A stretch of 64,000 bases of DNA from an uncultured Pirellula sp. (lineage in GTDB: Bacteria > Planctomycetota > Planctomycetia > Pirellulales > Pirellulaceae). Made by a program: the position numbers and the translations under genes. The stretch's first letter is position 1, and each line of letters starts with the position of its first letter. The stretch covers positions 17,948 through 81,947 of the forward strand of contig CAIOHR010000226.1 of NCBI GenBank assembly GCA_903858115.1. Direction: 5' to 3'. The notes below the pieces were generated by a model, which was given only the letters and a program-made list of their open reading frames with translations, was not told where the DNA came from and searched no databases. Below are positions 8,950-18,725 of the stretch, piece by piece.

Positions 8950-10629
8950 CTAGCCGTTCTTGTTCGTGTTTCGAAAACTCTCGAGTTGGCGGATCGAATG
9001 CGCTGCGACCTCAGAAACGTTAGACTCTTCATCCCAAATCAAGGGCGAAATCAGTTCGATGGCGGAGTCGCGATCGTGCCCAAATGCGACCGATTGAACC
9101 GCTTCGGCACGAACTAATTTGTTTGGATCATTCAAGGCCAAAATCGTCAGTTCCATGAGCTGTTCGTCATTGCCCAGGTATCTAATCATGCGGATTGCAT
9201 TTGCTCGTTTCGAATGCGACTGGGACTGGATTTCCGCTTTCAAGAAATCGACACAGTCTTTGTCCACAAGTCTCGCAATTCTGCCGTACGCCTTGACATG
9301 CGATTCCGGCCAGCCTTCGGCGTGTCGAAACAGATCCTCCGTTTTGAACTCCGAAAGCGCTGCGTTCACTGCGACTCGCAGACTATTGGGGAGATCGTAA
9401 TAACTATCAAGCAATTGTTCGAGTGCGCTTCGGTAAGAAGCTTTCCAGGGGGGAGGTTCGTAGGGCTCGATATCCGGACGATCAAAACAGTCGCTCAAAA
9501 CCATGACAACAATTTCAGATTTTAGCGTTCTCAGTGAGCGAATCGCATTGACGCACTCAAGTTTTGTGTCGTGATCATTACTCTTGGCCGCAAAATTCAC
9601 ATTGTGAATCAGCACGTCTTCGTTGACTCCAGTGGCAACCAGCAATCGCAGCAGGGACTTTACGTCGATCGAATCAAGTTGCATCGAAGCAAGGTCCAGG
9701 TTTTTGATCAATGGAAGCGGGAAGTTTACGAAGTTTTCCTTGAACGATGGAGTCGCTGTAAAGCGCTTTTCCAAAGTAGTCATCATTCGAAGTGTTTTCG
9801 CGGGATCGCGATCCATCAGCACTTCTAGGCTCGCCTGATTGGGATTGTTTGCCCAAAATGAACCGCACGTCAATTCATCTGCGCCTTCCCGGTTTAGTTG
9901 CTTGAGACGCTTGAGCACCACCGGAAATCCATCTGCAGCGATTGGGGAAAACAGCTCGCGGTAACAATCATCGTCCCAATGGCAACATATTAGGAATGCA
10001 TCGACTATCGCGTTGTTGCGATGCTTGGAATACCTCCGAACGGAAATGAGTAAGTCGTTTAGCAGTCGCTCTCTGGCGGGAAACGCCCTAGAAGAAGAGT
10101 GCTGTCTAGCGCTCTTCCCAAACTCAGCCGCCAAACTATCGATGAGTTGCGCGGCCACCATTTGCTGGGGATCATCGGCTGATTCGGCTGAAGCCACCAA
10201 AAAATGAAAAAGCTCATGAAGCTGGAGTTTTGCAATTGCGACCAAGCCTCGTTGGCGGGTTTCCGGCTCCCTACTTGCTAGCGCGGCTTCCACGGGAGTA
10301 ATGAACAACGAGGAGTGACTCCTGAGGAGAGAAATCTCCTCCGCATCGCACAGGTCAATACAGCGGACAATCGTCTCCATCTCTTTGGAACCATTTCGGG
10401 CAAGTAACGCCTGAACTCCTCCTATTCGAATGGCAGGGATTTCGCATCGAAGTGCAAACTCCAAAACCTCAATGGAAGCTAGATTCCGAGGCTGGCTGAG
10501 AACCCAGAAGGTTGAACTTAATGGTTGCGTGCGAGTCGAGTTCATGGGGCGCGAGGAGTTCAATGTAAGAATTAGCAAGCTATCGATTCTTGCTTGATGT
10601 CCTTCGTCACTAGACACGTCAACATTCAT
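8950..10629 (-). CDS. HEAT-repeat protein, unknown function
   Basis: A 559-residue soluble protein made almost wholly of paired helices. HEAT-like units are clearest at the C terminus (AYGRIARLVDKDCVDFLKAE, then KRANAIRMIRYLGNDEQLME and VRAEAVQSVAFGHDRDSAIE). An N-terminal unit around IPAIRIGGVQALLARNGSKE is also visible. No enzymatic motif, signal or membrane segment is seen. HEAT solenoids act as protein-binding scaffolds, so a partner role is likely; its coupling to the small membrane protein immediately downstream suggests they work together. The start at 10629 is the first ATG of the frame; a downstream ATG (MNSTRTQPL) is possible. Confidence 0.75.
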   Translation of the reverse strand: MNVDVSSDEGHQARIDSLLILTLNSSRPMNSTRTQPLSSTFWVLSQPRNLASIEVLEFALRCEIPAIRIGGVQALLARNGSKEMETIVRCIDLCDAEEISLLRSHSSLFITPVEAALASREPETRQRGLVAIAKLQLHELFHFLVASAESADDPQQMVAAQLIDSLAAEFGKSARQHSSSRAFPARERLLNDLLISVRRYSKHRNNAIVDAFLICCHWDDDCYRELFSPIAADGFPVVLKRLKQLNREGADELTCGSFWANNPNQASLEVLMDRDPAKTLRMMTTLEKRFTATPSFKENFVNFPLPLIKNLDLASMQLDSIDVKSLLRLLVATGVNEDVLIHNVNFAAKSNDHDTKLECVNAIRSLRTLKSEIVVMVLSDCFDRPDIEPYEPPPWKASYRSALEQLLDSYYDLPNSLRVAVNAALSEFKTEDLFRHAEGWPESHVKAYGRIARLVDKDCVDFLKAEIQSQSHSKRANAIRMIRYLGNDEQLMELTILALNDPNKLVRAEAVQSVAFGHDRDSAIELISPLIWDEESNVSEVAAHSIRQLESFRNTNKNG

Positions 10630-10848
10630 TGAAATGAGAAATGAATGCGTTTATCCGATGATTTTCAGTCACCCTGTGCGTTTTGTAGGAGCTTTTCAAT
10701 AAGTAAACCGATGAAAATCTACATCTCAATTGGCTATTGGCTATTGAAGGCGCGGTGGACGCGAGATATCATTTTCCCCTCAGTTTGTCCGTACGGGCGT
10801 CGGAGAATTCGCGTCCCGCAGTCGTTTTAGAGGTTTTCGATCACAATA

Positions 10849-11148
10849 ATGTCAGATTTCCAAGGATCCTTCGGTCGTCGGCCGCCAAATGGAAAGCGAG
10901 TTCCTCGCAAACGTGCCAGAATGAAAGTTCGGATCAAGAAGAAGGATCCCCTATTGGTTGATGGCAAACGGCCTCGCCCAATGTATGTTGACTACAAAGA
11001 TATCGAACTGCTTTCGAAATTGGTAAATCGTCACGGTCGCATCGTCTCTCGCAGAAAATCGGGTTGTTCTGCCGCCAGTCAGCATGCCGTTAGCCAGGCT
11101 GTAAAGCGTGCTCGATTTATGGCCCTCATGCCTTACGTCGGCGATTAG
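10849..11148 (+). CDS. rpsR: 30S ribosomal protein bS18
   Basis: A 99-residue protein ending with the full bS18 core: YVDYKDIELLSKLVNRHGRI, then SRRKSGCSAASQHAVSQAVK and ARFMALMPYV. It binds the 30S platform with bS6. The N terminus carries ~35 extra basic residues (FGRRPPNGKRVPRKRARMKV), a longer arm than in E. coli S18. The gene is not beside rpsF or rplI, its usual partners, but alone at the head of a plus-strand run that leads to thioesterase, lipoprotein, HAD and Tad genes. The ~220 bp before it should hold its promoter. Confidence 0.97.
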   Translation: MSDFQGSFGRRPPNGKRVPRKRARMKVRIKKKDPLLVDGKRPRPMYVDYKDIELLSKLVNRHGRIVSRRKSGCSAASQHAVSQAVKRARFMALMPYVGD

Positions 11149-11177
11149 TACTATTTTGGAAGGGTTGTGTTGTTGGA

Positions 11178-11597
11178 TTGAATCCCTTCCTGCATGAGAC
11201 GATCGTCGAATTCTGCCATACAGATGCTGCTGGAATTGCTCATTTTTCTGCCTTGATGCAATATTCGGAGCAGGCAGAGCATGCATTTTTGCGGTCACTG
11301 GGCTTCAGTGTGTTTTCCCACGCCCTAGGCTCAATAACTTGGCCAAGAGTGAAAGTTGTTGCGGAATTTCTCGGTCCGGCCTACTTTGAAGATCTTCTCA
11401 AGATTGAATTGAGCGTGAAAAAGATCGGTGAAACGAGTGTTACCTACACCTCGTCGATAAAGGGTCCGTCTGGCAGTGTCGCCATTTGCGAAACAGTCTG
11501 CGTTTGTTGTACACATTCGGCGGGGGCTCCCAGTAGCCTAGTGAAAACGTCTATTCCTCCCTCCATTCGCGAAAAGCTTCGCGAGTTTCTTTCTTAG
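11178..11597 (+). CDS. Acyl-CoA thioesterase, hotdog fold (YbgC/4HBT-like)
   Basis: A 139-residue hotdog-fold protein. The stretch VEFCHTDAAGIAHFSALMQY is the YbgC/4-hydroxybenzoyl-CoA thioesterase active-site motif, with the catalytic Asp in TDAAG. The next helix (SEQAEHAFLRSLG) and the strand AYFEDLLKIELSV follow the family order. The start appears to be TTG at 11178, preceded by a GGAAGGG at 11158-11164: the first in-frame ATG (residue 27) would delete the active site. It hydrolyses acyl-CoA thioesters; the substrate cannot be told. It lies 29 bp after rpsR. Confidence 0.88.
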   Translation: MNPFLHETIVEFCHTDAAGIAHFSALMQYSEQAEHAFLRSLGFSVFSHALGSITWPRVKVVAEFLGPAYFEDLLKIELSVKKIGETSVTYTSSIKGPSGSVAICETVCVCCTHSAGAPSSLVKTSIPPSIREKLREFLS

Positions 11598-11715
11598 GGT
11601 TGTCCGTCCGAGAGTTGCTCAGATGTTCGAATGATTGTAACTTGGTCAACGAGAAAGCGTTTTCCAAGGCGTTCAACTCAAACAATTTTGATGGAACTCA
11701 GAAAGAGGCAGTTCA

Positions 11716-12192
11716 ATGATGCGACGATTGATTGGGTTTTCGATGCTTGTTTTGTTTTTAACGAGTTGTAAACCCCAAGAAGAACTACTTCGGGAACAAA
11801 GAGTAGCGGACGAAGCAGCCGCGGCACTCGAGAACAAACCCGCCATGGAAAGCCAAGTTGCCAAGACGGGTGTTGGAATCAAAGGAGACAGTCTCGAGGG
11901 AACCTCTTCTAACAATCCGGCGAGCGTGGTTTCGGCTCCTGCGCTCGCGTTCTTTAAGCTAAAAGAGCGCGTAGTGTTCGAGATTCAGCTTCCAAAACAA
12001 ATGGATTTATTCAAAGCGTATCATGGAAGGCCACCCAGAAACCACGAAGAGTACATGAAGGAGGTTGTAACCAACCAGATCAAGCTACCTGCTTTACCGA
12101 CGGGTATGGTTTACCGGTATCATGCCGACACGGCCGAACTTTGGGTTGAGCCTGAAAAGCAAAACACCAGCGGTTCAACGGCTGCGCCATGA
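11716..12192 (+). CDS. Lipoprotein, unknown function
   Basis: A 158-residue protein with a short signal (MMRRLIGFSMLVLFLTSC) ending in a lipobox LTSC, so it is predicted to be lipid-anchored. A flexible Ala/Glu-rich spacer follows, then a C-terminal domain with FKAYHGRPPRNHEEYMKEVV. That segment resembles the N-terminal part of planctomycete proteins with a pseudopilin-like C-terminal motif, but I cannot name it. The stop overlaps the start of the HAD gene by 4 bp, so the two are translationally coupled. Confidence 0.7.
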   Translation: MMRRLIGFSMLVLFLTSCKPQEELLREQRVADEAAAALENKPAMESQVAKTGVGIKGDSLEGTSSNNPASVVSAPALAFFKLKERVVFEIQLPKQMDLFKAYHGRPPRNHEEYMKEVVTNQIKLPALPTGMVYRYHADTAELWVEPEKQNTSGSTAAP

Positions 12193-12869
12193 ATTCGCAG
12201 TCTTCGTATACTAGCTCGTTTGATGGGGTAATCTTTGACCTGGATGGCACCCTGCTCGACTCTCTTCAGGATATCGCGGAAGCTGCAAACCGTGTGCTCC
12301 ATTCGTTAGGAAGTCCGACATATCTCGTTTCGGACTATCGTTATTTGGTCGGAGACGGCGTGAGCATGCTATTTCAAAGAGCATTGCCATCATGTGCGAA
12401 CAACGATGAATTGAGAACAGAGTGTATGCAACGATTCGAAGCGGAATATTCGAACTGCTGGAAGAATCACTCCAAACCCTACGATGGAATCGTCGAACTG
12501 CTGAAATCGATTCGCACAACCGCTTTGAAGCTAGGTATTCTTTCCAACAAATTGGATCCCTTTACTAAAAAATGCGCCTCGTATTTCTTTCCATCGATTT
12601 CTTTTGACATGGTTGTTGGGCATTCAGACCGTTTCCCACGCAAACCCGATCCTGCGAGTGCGTTGTGGATGGCCGAGACACTTAAACTTCATCCCGATCG
12701 TATCGCTTATGTCGGAGATACCAACACCGACATGAAAACTGCGGCCAACGCTGGCTTTTTTGCGATTGGAGTCGCATGGGGATTTCGTCCCGAGACTGAA
12801 CTTAGAGAATATGGTGCAAGAGTCGTGGCTCATGCTCCTAGCGACTTGAAAGCGATACTTCTTTCTTAG
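12189..12869 (+). CDS. HAD-superfamily phosphatase (phosphoglycolate phosphatase-like)
   Basis: A 226-residue HAD hydrolase. Motif I is FDLDGTLLDSLQDIAEA (nucleophile and acid/base Asp), followed by a helical cap of ~75 residues. Motif II is the Ser in GILSNKLDP, motif III the Lys in PRKPDPASALWMA, and motif IV is YVGDTNTDMKTAANAG. The cap type and spacing are those of Gph/PGP phosphatases that clear 2-phosphoglycolate, but related enzymes have other substrates. The start overlaps the lipoprotein stop. Confidence 0.9.
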   Translation: MNSQSSYTSSFDGVIFDLDGTLLDSLQDIAEAANRVLHSLGSPTYLVSDYRYLVGDGVSMLFQRALPSCANNDELRTECMQRFEAEYSNCWKNHSKPYDGIVELLKSIRTTALKLGILSNKLDPFTKKCASYFFPSISFDMVVGHSDRFPRKPDPASALWMAETLKLHPDRIAYVGDTNTDMKTAANAGFFAIGVAWGFRPETELREYGARVVAHAPSDLKAILLS

Positions 12870-12924
12870 GCTAGGAGTCCTGCAACATGTTCTCGTTGTT
12901 GAACGCGGAACTTTGTAGGAAGCC

Positions 12925-14247
12925 ATGAAACCTGTACTCAGTGCATCTCGATCACCGGACCAAGCGAAGCAAGACGAGTTTGAGCTAATCAAACGTAGAA
13001 TTCACCAACGATTGGTCGACAAGCTCGATTTATCGAGAGTTGGGGATTTGAAGGGCGAATCGTTTCGACGAGAAATTCGACTGGTCGTAGAACACCTCTG
13101 CGAGGCGGAGAACACACACCTTAATCGGTCGGAGCGAGATCGATTGATCGATGAAGTCTTGGATGAGACACTCGGTCTAGGTCCTTTGGAATTCCTTCTG
13201 AAAGATACCGCGATAAGCGACATTCTCATCAACGGTCCCAAAAATATCTTTGTGGAAAGAAAGGGGCAACTCGAGAAGACGGCAGTCGAGTTTCGAGACA
13301 ATGCCCACTTGATGCAGATCATCGATCGAATCGTTTCGAAAGTAGGCCGACGCGTAGACGAAACATGCCCCATGGTCGATGCTCGACTCGAGGATGGTTC
13401 TCGGGTGAACGCGATCATTCCACCTTTAGCACTCGACGGCGCGTGCGTTTCTATTCGTCGATTTGGTGCCAACCCCATCAAGCTTGAGGGGTTGCTAAAT
13501 TTCAAAGCGCTCACACCTGAAATGGTCATGCTGCTCGAAGGTTGTATCAAAGCGAGGCTGAACATTATCATCAGTGGTGGTACAGGTTCTGGTAAGACGA
13601 CGCTGCTGAATACGCTTAGTAGTTTCATCCAGAACGATCAACGTATCGTCACTATCGAAGACGCTGCGGAACTACAGCTCCAACAGGAGCACGTTGTTCG
13701 ATTGGAGACTCGCCCAAACAACATCGAAGGCACGGGCGCGATTACAGCGACGGATCTGGTTCGCAACGCACTGCGAATGCGGCCGGAACGAATCATCATC
13801 GGCGAATGTCGAGGTGGTGAAACGTTGGACATGCTCCAAGCGATGAATACGGGGCACGACGGGTCGATGACCACCGTTCACTCCAATTCACCTCGCGATG
13901 CGATCGCTCGTCTGGAAACGCTTGTGATGATGGCTGGATTTGATCTGCCCGTGAAAGCGATCCGTCAGCAAGTGGCAGGCGCAGTCGATTTGATTATCCA
14001 AGCGAACCGACTTCAGGGTGGACCCCGAAGAGTATTGAATATTACAGAAGTGCAGGGGATGGAGCAGGACACCGTGGTGCTACAGGACATCTTTCGATTT
14101 GTCCAAGACGGAGTGGATGAGAGCGGTAAGGCCATGGGCTACTTTGAAGCAACGGGCGTGAGACCGTCTTTCATGCCTCGGCTGGAAGCTGCAGGAATCA
14201 AGTTGCCTGCAAGTGCATTCCGTCAACGAATAATGATGCGAGCGTAA
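12925..14247 (+). CDS. cpaF: CpaF/TadA secretion ATPase of the Tad pilus
   Basis: A 440-residue type II/IV secretion ATPase that powers Flp pilus assembly. After an N-terminal helical domain ([20 protein letters not shown]), the core has [20 protein letters not shown] and the Walker [18 protein letters not shown]. Next come the acidic Walker B/Asp box [10 protein letters not shown] and the His box [20 protein letters not shown] followed by [11 protein letters not shown]. This is the CpaF clade, not PilB. It begins the cpaF-tadB-tadC plus-strand block, ~9.6 kb away from and opposite in direction to cpaB-cpaC-cpaE. Confidence 0.96.
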   Translation: MKPVLSASRSPDQAKQDEFELIKRRIHQRLVDKLDLSRVGDLKGESFRREIRLVVEHLCEAENTHLNRSERDRLIDEVLDETLGLGPLEFLLKDTAISDILINGPKNIFVERKGQLEKTAVEFRDNAHLMQIIDRIVSKVGRRVDETCPMVDARLEDGSRVNAIIPPLALDGACVSIRRFGANPIKLEGLLNFKALTPEMVMLLEGCIKARLNIIISGGTGSGKTTLLNTLSSFIQNDQRIVTIEDAAELQLQQEHVVRLETRPNNIEGTGAITATDLVRNALRMRPERIIIGECRGGETLDMLQAMNTGHDGSMTTVHSNSPRDAIARLETLVMMAGFDLPVKAIRQQVAGAVDLIIQANRLQGGPRRVLNITEVQGMEQDTVVLQDIFRFVQDGVDESGKAMGYFEATGVRPSFMPRLEAAGIKLPASAFRQRIMMRA

Positions 14248-14250
14248 CCT

Positions 14251-15213
14251 ATGTTGGTATTGATCACTGTGGCATGTACGGGGATTTGTGTTGCAGCCAT
14301 TGTCGGGGCTGTCGTCATTGCGATCCGCGGTGATGAAGATTCAATCGCGGAATCTCGACTGACGTCGCTGACGAAGAAAAGAAGTAAGGATACTTTAGGG
14401 GAGGATGATTCTCTCCGATTGAGGAACCCTCTAGAGAATTCAGCTTCTTTTCTTGACGATTGGATGCGTCGTACATTCGACATGCAAACGTTACTTGAAC
14501 AGGCAGCAATCAAATTGCCTCTGTCTAGCTTCACCTTCCTTTGTATTGGTCTAGCAATCGCAGGAACTTTGGGTTGTGCTTTTGCGCCCATTCCCATTTA
14601 CATTGCGCCTGCTGCAGGAGCAATTTTGTTCTTCCTACCTTTTCTTTGGGTGAACTTAAAGAGAAAACGCCGAATTGCGAAGTTCAATGCTCAGTTGCCT
14701 GATGCTCTCGAATTACTAAGCAGGTCGCTCCGAGCTGGGCATTCGCTTGGTTCGGGATTTGGTCTTATATCCGAGGAAATGCAGGATCCTCTCGCAAAAG
14801 AGTTCGGTCGTTGTTTTGAAGAGCAGAATCTAGGCGTATCGCTGGAGGCGTCTTTGGAGTCGATGACAAAACGAATTCCAAACTTGGACCTTCGGTTCTT
14901 CGCGACGGCCGTCATTCTCCAGCGAACAACGGGTGGCGATTTGGCTGAGATCTTGGACAAGATTGGCCGACTCGTTCGGGCAAGATACCGGCTTGCGGGA
15001 CAAATCCAAGCTCTCACGGGAGAAGGAAGATTGTCGGGGATTGTGCTCCTCGCGTTACCCCCTGGCCTTTTCACAATGATGCTGGTCTTGAATAAAGACT
15101 ACATCATGAAGTTATTTACCGACCCCATGGGCCAGTGGATGCTCGGTGGCGCCATCGTCATGCAGTTGACCGGTGCCTTTGTGATAAAGAAGATTATCGA
15201 TATCAAGGTTTAG
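14251..15213 (+). CDS. tadB: TadB inner-membrane platform protein
   Basis: A 320-residue membrane protein of the type II secretion F family. It has an N-terminal membrane segment (LVLITVACTGICVAAIVGAV), a pair near residues 95-140, and a C-terminal pair. Between them lies the T2SSF domain starting QLPDALELLSRSLRAGHSLG and including TGGDLAEILDKIGRLVRARY. With TadC it forms the platform on which CpaF acts. It begins 3 bp after the cpaF stop. Confidence 0.95.
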   Translation: MLVLITVACTGICVAAIVGAVVIAIRGDEDSIAESRLTSLTKKRSKDTLGEDDSLRLRNPLENSASFLDDWMRRTFDMQTLLEQAAIKLPLSSFTFLCIGLAIAGTLGCAFAPIPIYIAPAAGAILFFLPFLWVNLKRKRRIAKFNAQLPDALELLSRSLRAGHSLGSGFGLISEEMQDPLAKEFGRCFEEQNLGVSLEASLESMTKRIPNLDLRFFATAVILQRTTGGDLAEILDKIGRLVRARYRLAGQIQALTGEGRLSGIVLLALPPGLFTMMLVLNKDYIMKLFTDPMGQWMLGGAIVMQLTGAFVIKKIIDIKV

Positions 15214-15228
15214 TTCTTAGGAAAATCA

Positions 15229-16209
15229 ATGAACATCTATTTCTTGGCCGCCTTGGAGCAACGTTGGCTGATCATCTTCTGCGTGTTTTTGGGTGTGTGC
15301 GCGACGGTATGGTTCCTTCTGGATATGTTTTCCAAGGATACGAATCATGCAGCAGAGTCTCGTTTGGACATGTTGAATGATCGCAAAAGAGTAGAAAAGA
15401 ATGAAAAAGGAAAAGCGGCGGGTGTAGATAAACTAACGAGAGTTCTTGAAAAAGCGTCACCCTCTTTGGCAAAACATCTCGAACCCAAAACTGAGGCTGA
15501 GAAAAGCAAACTCGTTCAACGACTAACGGAGGCGGGGTTTCGTTCTGAAGCTGCGCCAGCTATGTTTCTGTCGATCAAGGTGATCGTTGCTACTGTTGCG
15601 GTCGTTCTCGCTGGCGGTGCAACCGCATTCACGTCTGGGTTGAGCCAATCCATTCTCCTTCGCGCTGTATTGTGCGGCGGGATTGCGTTCTTTCTACCGG
15701 AGCTGGTGCTAGACTTTCTCCGGTCGAATCGGAAGAAGCAAATCACACTCGCATTGCCCGATTGCTTGGATCTTCTGGTAGTCAGCGTAGAAGCCGGTTT
15801 AGGTTTAGACCAAGCCATGCGGAAAGTTGCCGACGAAATGCGGGGAGCATTTCGGGTTCTTTCCGATGAAATTCAGCTTAGTACACTGCACCTTCAAATG
15901 GGAATGGTACGAGCTACTGTCTTACAAGAACTAGGCTCGAGAACGGGAGTTGAAGATCTCAGGACGCTTGCAACGCTTTTGATTCAAGCGGATAAGTTTG
16001 GCTCTGGTGTTGCTCAGGCGCTACGTGTGCAGAGCGATTCGATGCGGATCAAACGTCAACAGATCGCGGAAGAGAAAGCTGCAAAAACGGCGGTCAAGCT
16101 GATTTTCCCTTTGGTTATCTTTATTTTCCCAGGGGTATTCGTCGTTCTTGTTGGCCCCGCCGCTATTCAAATGGCTCGAGAGATGTTCCCGGCAATGGAA
16201 GGTAGATAA
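15229..16209 (+). CDS. tadC: TadC inner-membrane platform protein
   Basis: A 326-residue T2SSF-family membrane protein, partner of TadB. The T2SSF domain starts ALPDCLDLLVVSVEAGLGLD and includes DLRTLATLLIQADKFGSGVA. The last membrane segment is VKLIFPLVIFIFPGVFVVLV. Start at ATG 15229 with AGGA 6-10 bp upstream. It ends the Tad block; no tadD, tadE or tadG follows before the terminator at 16218-16260. Confidence 0.95.
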   Translation: MNIYFLAALEQRWLIIFCVFLGVCATVWFLLDMFSKDTNHAAESRLDMLNDRKRVEKNEKGKAAGVDKLTRVLEKASPSLAKHLEPKTEAEKSKLVQRLTEAGFRSEAAPAMFLSIKVIVATVAVVLAGGATAFTSGLSQSILLRAVLCGGIAFFLPELVLDFLRSNRKKQITLALPDCLDLLVVSVEAGLGLDQAMRKVADEMRGAFRVLSDEIQLSTLHLQMGMVRATVLQELGSRTGVEDLRTLATLLIQADKFGSGVAQALRVQSDSMRIKRQQIAEEKAAKTAVKLIFPLVIFIFPGVFVVLVGPAAIQMAREMFPAMEGR

Positions 16210-16217
16210 CGAAATTT

Positions 16218-16260
16218 AACAAAAGAAAGAAAGCCCTTTCGGGCCTACTTTCTTTTGTTT
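16218..16260. terminator. Strong bidirectional intrinsic terminator
   Basis: A 12-bp perfect outer stem (16218-16229 with 16248-16259, AACAAAAGAAAG / CTTTCTTTTGTT) carries a GC-rich inner stem GCCC/GGGC around a TTTC loop. The outer arms supply a T-rich tract on each strand. It sits between the convergent tadC and polysaccharide-export genes and should stop both transcripts. Confidence 0.88.
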
Positions 16261-16283
16261 CCAATCTGAGCTACACCTCCAAG

Positions 16284-17669
16284 CTATCGAGGCTGGAGAA
16301 GAGCTTGAATCCCAAAGGTGAAGAAGCTTCCAAGGCCGAAGTTTAATATTTCTTCGCATGGCTTGTATCGAAGTATCAAGGTATCACCGGGCATTACGAG
16401 CGGCCTTGACCTGGGATCCGTGGTCGCTTCTGATAAGTCCACTTCGATAGTTACCTGTCCATTGCATGGCGTCTTTCTGAGGATGTACAGGATCCCAGGT
16501 GGAACGCCACCTACCGAACCAATACCGAATCCACCCCCTCCTCCGCCTTGACCGCGAGAACTGAGTCCGGTGCCTGCCATTGCCATGGCGCCGAGAACGT
16601 CGAGATCATAATCTCTTGGAATCGCCCATTCCCCTCCAGGCAACAATCCACCCGTGTAGAAGACTTCTGCATCGCGAGATTCAATGTAGACCACATCGCC
16701 GTCCTCTAGCAAGATGTCTTCAGGTCGGAAGGTCGGTACCACGCCTGGTGGTAAACGCATCGGGATCTTGGTAACAGCAGGATCATCTGGCAGCGGCGGT
16801 GGGCAGCTGCATGGCGATGGATTGGAATAGTATGTTTGATAGAACTGTTGGATGAAGGAATCTCTCGCTTGCTGATTCGCTTTATTGGATTTGAGGATTC
16901 GAACTTCATTCTTTGCATTGACGCCAGGGAGTCCACCCGACTCGATCAATGCATTAAGCACGTCGTTCCGATATGCGGCTAATTTAACGATCTTGCCAGA
17001 AGAACTTTGGTCAGCACCTCGAATGTAGCCACCCTTCGCGTTCCCACCCTGACTATTGGAACTGGATTGATCTTGCCGCACAACCACGACGTTGTAGGTT
17101 CGCTCCTTGAGAATGGTTACACTTGGACGCAGCTTATCACCATCTCGTACAATCTTCGCGTCAAGATACGCTTTTCGGATCAGGTTGGTGACTTGTTCAA
17201 TATTCATCCCCTTCACCTTGATCGGTGCAATCGAGGGTAACGCGATCGTACCATTTTCTTGAACCGCGATTGGAAAGCCGATCGACGGATCAAGTGTGCT
17301 GTTTTCGCCAGGGAAGTTAACGGGTGGTGGTTCTGGTGGCTTGTCTGCGGAAGAATACGGTAGGATGCCTTCGATGTAGACGCCGAGAACATCCCCAGAG
17401 TCGAGCAGATACTGACGCATCGGCTCTTGGCTTAGACGAGCGGGATCCAAAGCAATTAAATTGTTCTTGGTTTGCGCCAGAAATTGTGGAGGAAGCCTTC
17501 GTACTGGAATACCCGTGATGGGCTGGGTCAATGCGGTGCACCCGGTACTGAGACTAGCAACGACGAGACAGCTTGTCATCGATATTGTTTTCGACAAACG
17601 TTGCAGCAGTCGTGATGCGATGCCTACTTTCGATTTGTTGGTCGTCATTGGATTCCATTCCATCGACAT
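16284..17669 (-). CDS. Polysaccharide export lipoprotein (Wza-like, SLBB)
   Basis: A 461-residue outer-membrane export protein. Start at 17669 is supported by TGAGG 8 bp upstream of the ATG. A signal region ends in the lipobox STGC (about residue 44). The poly-export domain (~85-190) contains YLLDSGDVLGVYIEG and GTIALPSIAPIKVKGM. An SLBB-like domain follows (~350-385, FYTGGLLPGGEWAIPRDYDL), and the C terminus has a second strand-rich part and ends in hydrophobic FGIQALLQPR. Such proteins form the channel for secreted polysaccharide. The insert with a Pro/Cys stretch (SPCSCPPPLPDDP) is unusual. It is followed 104 bp upstream by a second lipoprotein gene in the same direction. Confidence 0.92.
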   Translation of the reverse strand: MSMEWNPMTTNKSKVGIASRLLQRLSKTISMTSCLVVASLSTGCTALTQPITGIPVRRLPPQFLAQTKNNLIALDPARLSQEPMRQYLLDSGDVLGVYIEGILPYSSADKPPEPPPVNFPGENSTLDPSIGFPIAVQENGTIALPSIAPIKVKGMNIEQVTNLIRKAYLDAKIVRDGDKLRPSVTILKERTYNVVVVRQDQSSSNSQGGNAKGGYIRGADQSSSGKIVKLAAYRNDVLNALIESGGLPGVNAKNEVRILKSNKANQQARDSFIQQFYQTYYSNPSPCSCPPPLPDDPAVTKIPMRLPPGVVPTFRPEDILLEDGDVVYIESRDAEVFYTGGLLPGGEWAIPRDYDLDVLGAMAMAGTGLSSRGQGGGGGGFGIGSVGGVPPGILYILRKTPCNGQVTIEVDLSEATTDPRSRPLVMPGDTLILRYKPCEEILNFGLGSFFTFGIQALLQPR

Positions 17670-17773
17670 GATTCATACCTCAGAGCCCGTCATGGGCAAG
17701 ATTGGATCGTATTGCGAGTTTGGGCTGGGCATTCCGAGTGTTAGACAACACCCAAAAAAAATGGTTGATCTGG

Positions 17774-18448
17774 TTACAGGCCCGAGATTGGGTCAATCAT
17801 CGGCTCGATGCTTTGGATTGGGCTTTCCAGCTTGGTGTCACTGAGAACCTGTTTTGCCCCACCGTTTCCAGGACTATTGGGAACAGCAGTTTGCGGAATG
17901 GGGTATATTCCTTGATAGGCTGGATCTAGCATGCCATGTTGTGCATATTGTTGTTGAATTCCTGCCGAAGTCTGCATTTGATAGTAGTTGCCGATTCCAT
18001 CTTCTTCTGCAGCACGTACGCCATGCGGGAATCCAGAGAACCATGCTGAGACTTTCGCCTGGCCCTCGCACGATTGGTATCTCCAGCCCCAATACTCACG
18101 GGGTGGAAAAGAGGGAACACAACCTGTACCGCCGTCTGCAACATCCATGTAGCCAGCGCGGAAACCACGGGCGAAGTCCTTCACGTGTTTTTGATTTTGG
18201 AAGCAACTCGAACGAGCGTTCCAGGCGCGTTTGGCAGCGACCACATGCTTGTCTCGCAGCATTTTGTCGTTCCATTGCCTGTTATATGTCCATGAGTTGT
18301 TCGCCGCAGTGAACGCGGAGCATCCGCTGCACATCGGTAGCAGTGCAGCACCTAGCAGCGCAGCTAGAACTAAACGCCTCTTTGAGCTAGCTTTGGAGAC
18401 GCGGCCAATTTCCCGCACTCTCTCCCACAATTTGACCGACATTCGCAT
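17774..18448 (-). CDS. Lipoprotein of unknown function
   Basis: A 224-residue protein with a basic N terminus, a signal segment LVLAALLGAALLPMCSGC and a lipobox CSGC at ~43. The mature part has many aromatic residues, with DFARGFRAGYMDVADGGTGC then PPREYWGWRYQS. The C-terminal ~60 residues are Gln/Pro-rich. I recall similar FxxGYxDVA-containing lipoproteins in pirellulae next to export genes, but no function is known. It lies directly upstream of the polysaccharide export gene, likely in one operon. Confidence 0.75.
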   Translation of the reverse strand: MRMSVKLWERVREIGRVSKASSKRRLVLAALLGAALLPMCSGCSAFTAANNSWTYNRQWNDKMLRDKHVVAAKRAWNARSSCFQNQKHVKDFARGFRAGYMDVADGGTGCVPSFPPREYWGWRYQSCEGQAKVSAWFSGFPHGVRAAEEDGIGNYYQMQTSAGIQQQYAQHGMLDPAYQGIYPIPQTAVPNSPGNGGAKQVLSDTKLESPIQSIEPMIDPISGL

Positions 18449-18725
18449 GCCCCCTTGCTTCGAATCCTTTAAGAAAGGATGGCTAGCATGTGACCACGCA
18501 AGCCCAAAGTCCCCTTTCCTAGGCTTGGATATCGACCAGACGGAGTGTGGAGTTTAGTGAATATTCCGTCTACTCCGTTTTTGATCTTGACATTAATTGT
18601 TCTGAATTGAAGGAACATGCCGATCGTCCTATCATTTGCGTGCGATCGCACAAAGGTTGCTGCATTCCTTTGAGTTTCTATGGGAATTGATTGAAGACTC
18701 TTCTAGACTGGTATCGGAACATACT

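Noticed and set aside
13002..13628. 208-codon minus-strand frame opposite cpaF
   Set aside because: Shadow of a conserved ATPase gene; Ser-rich composition typical of antisense frames.
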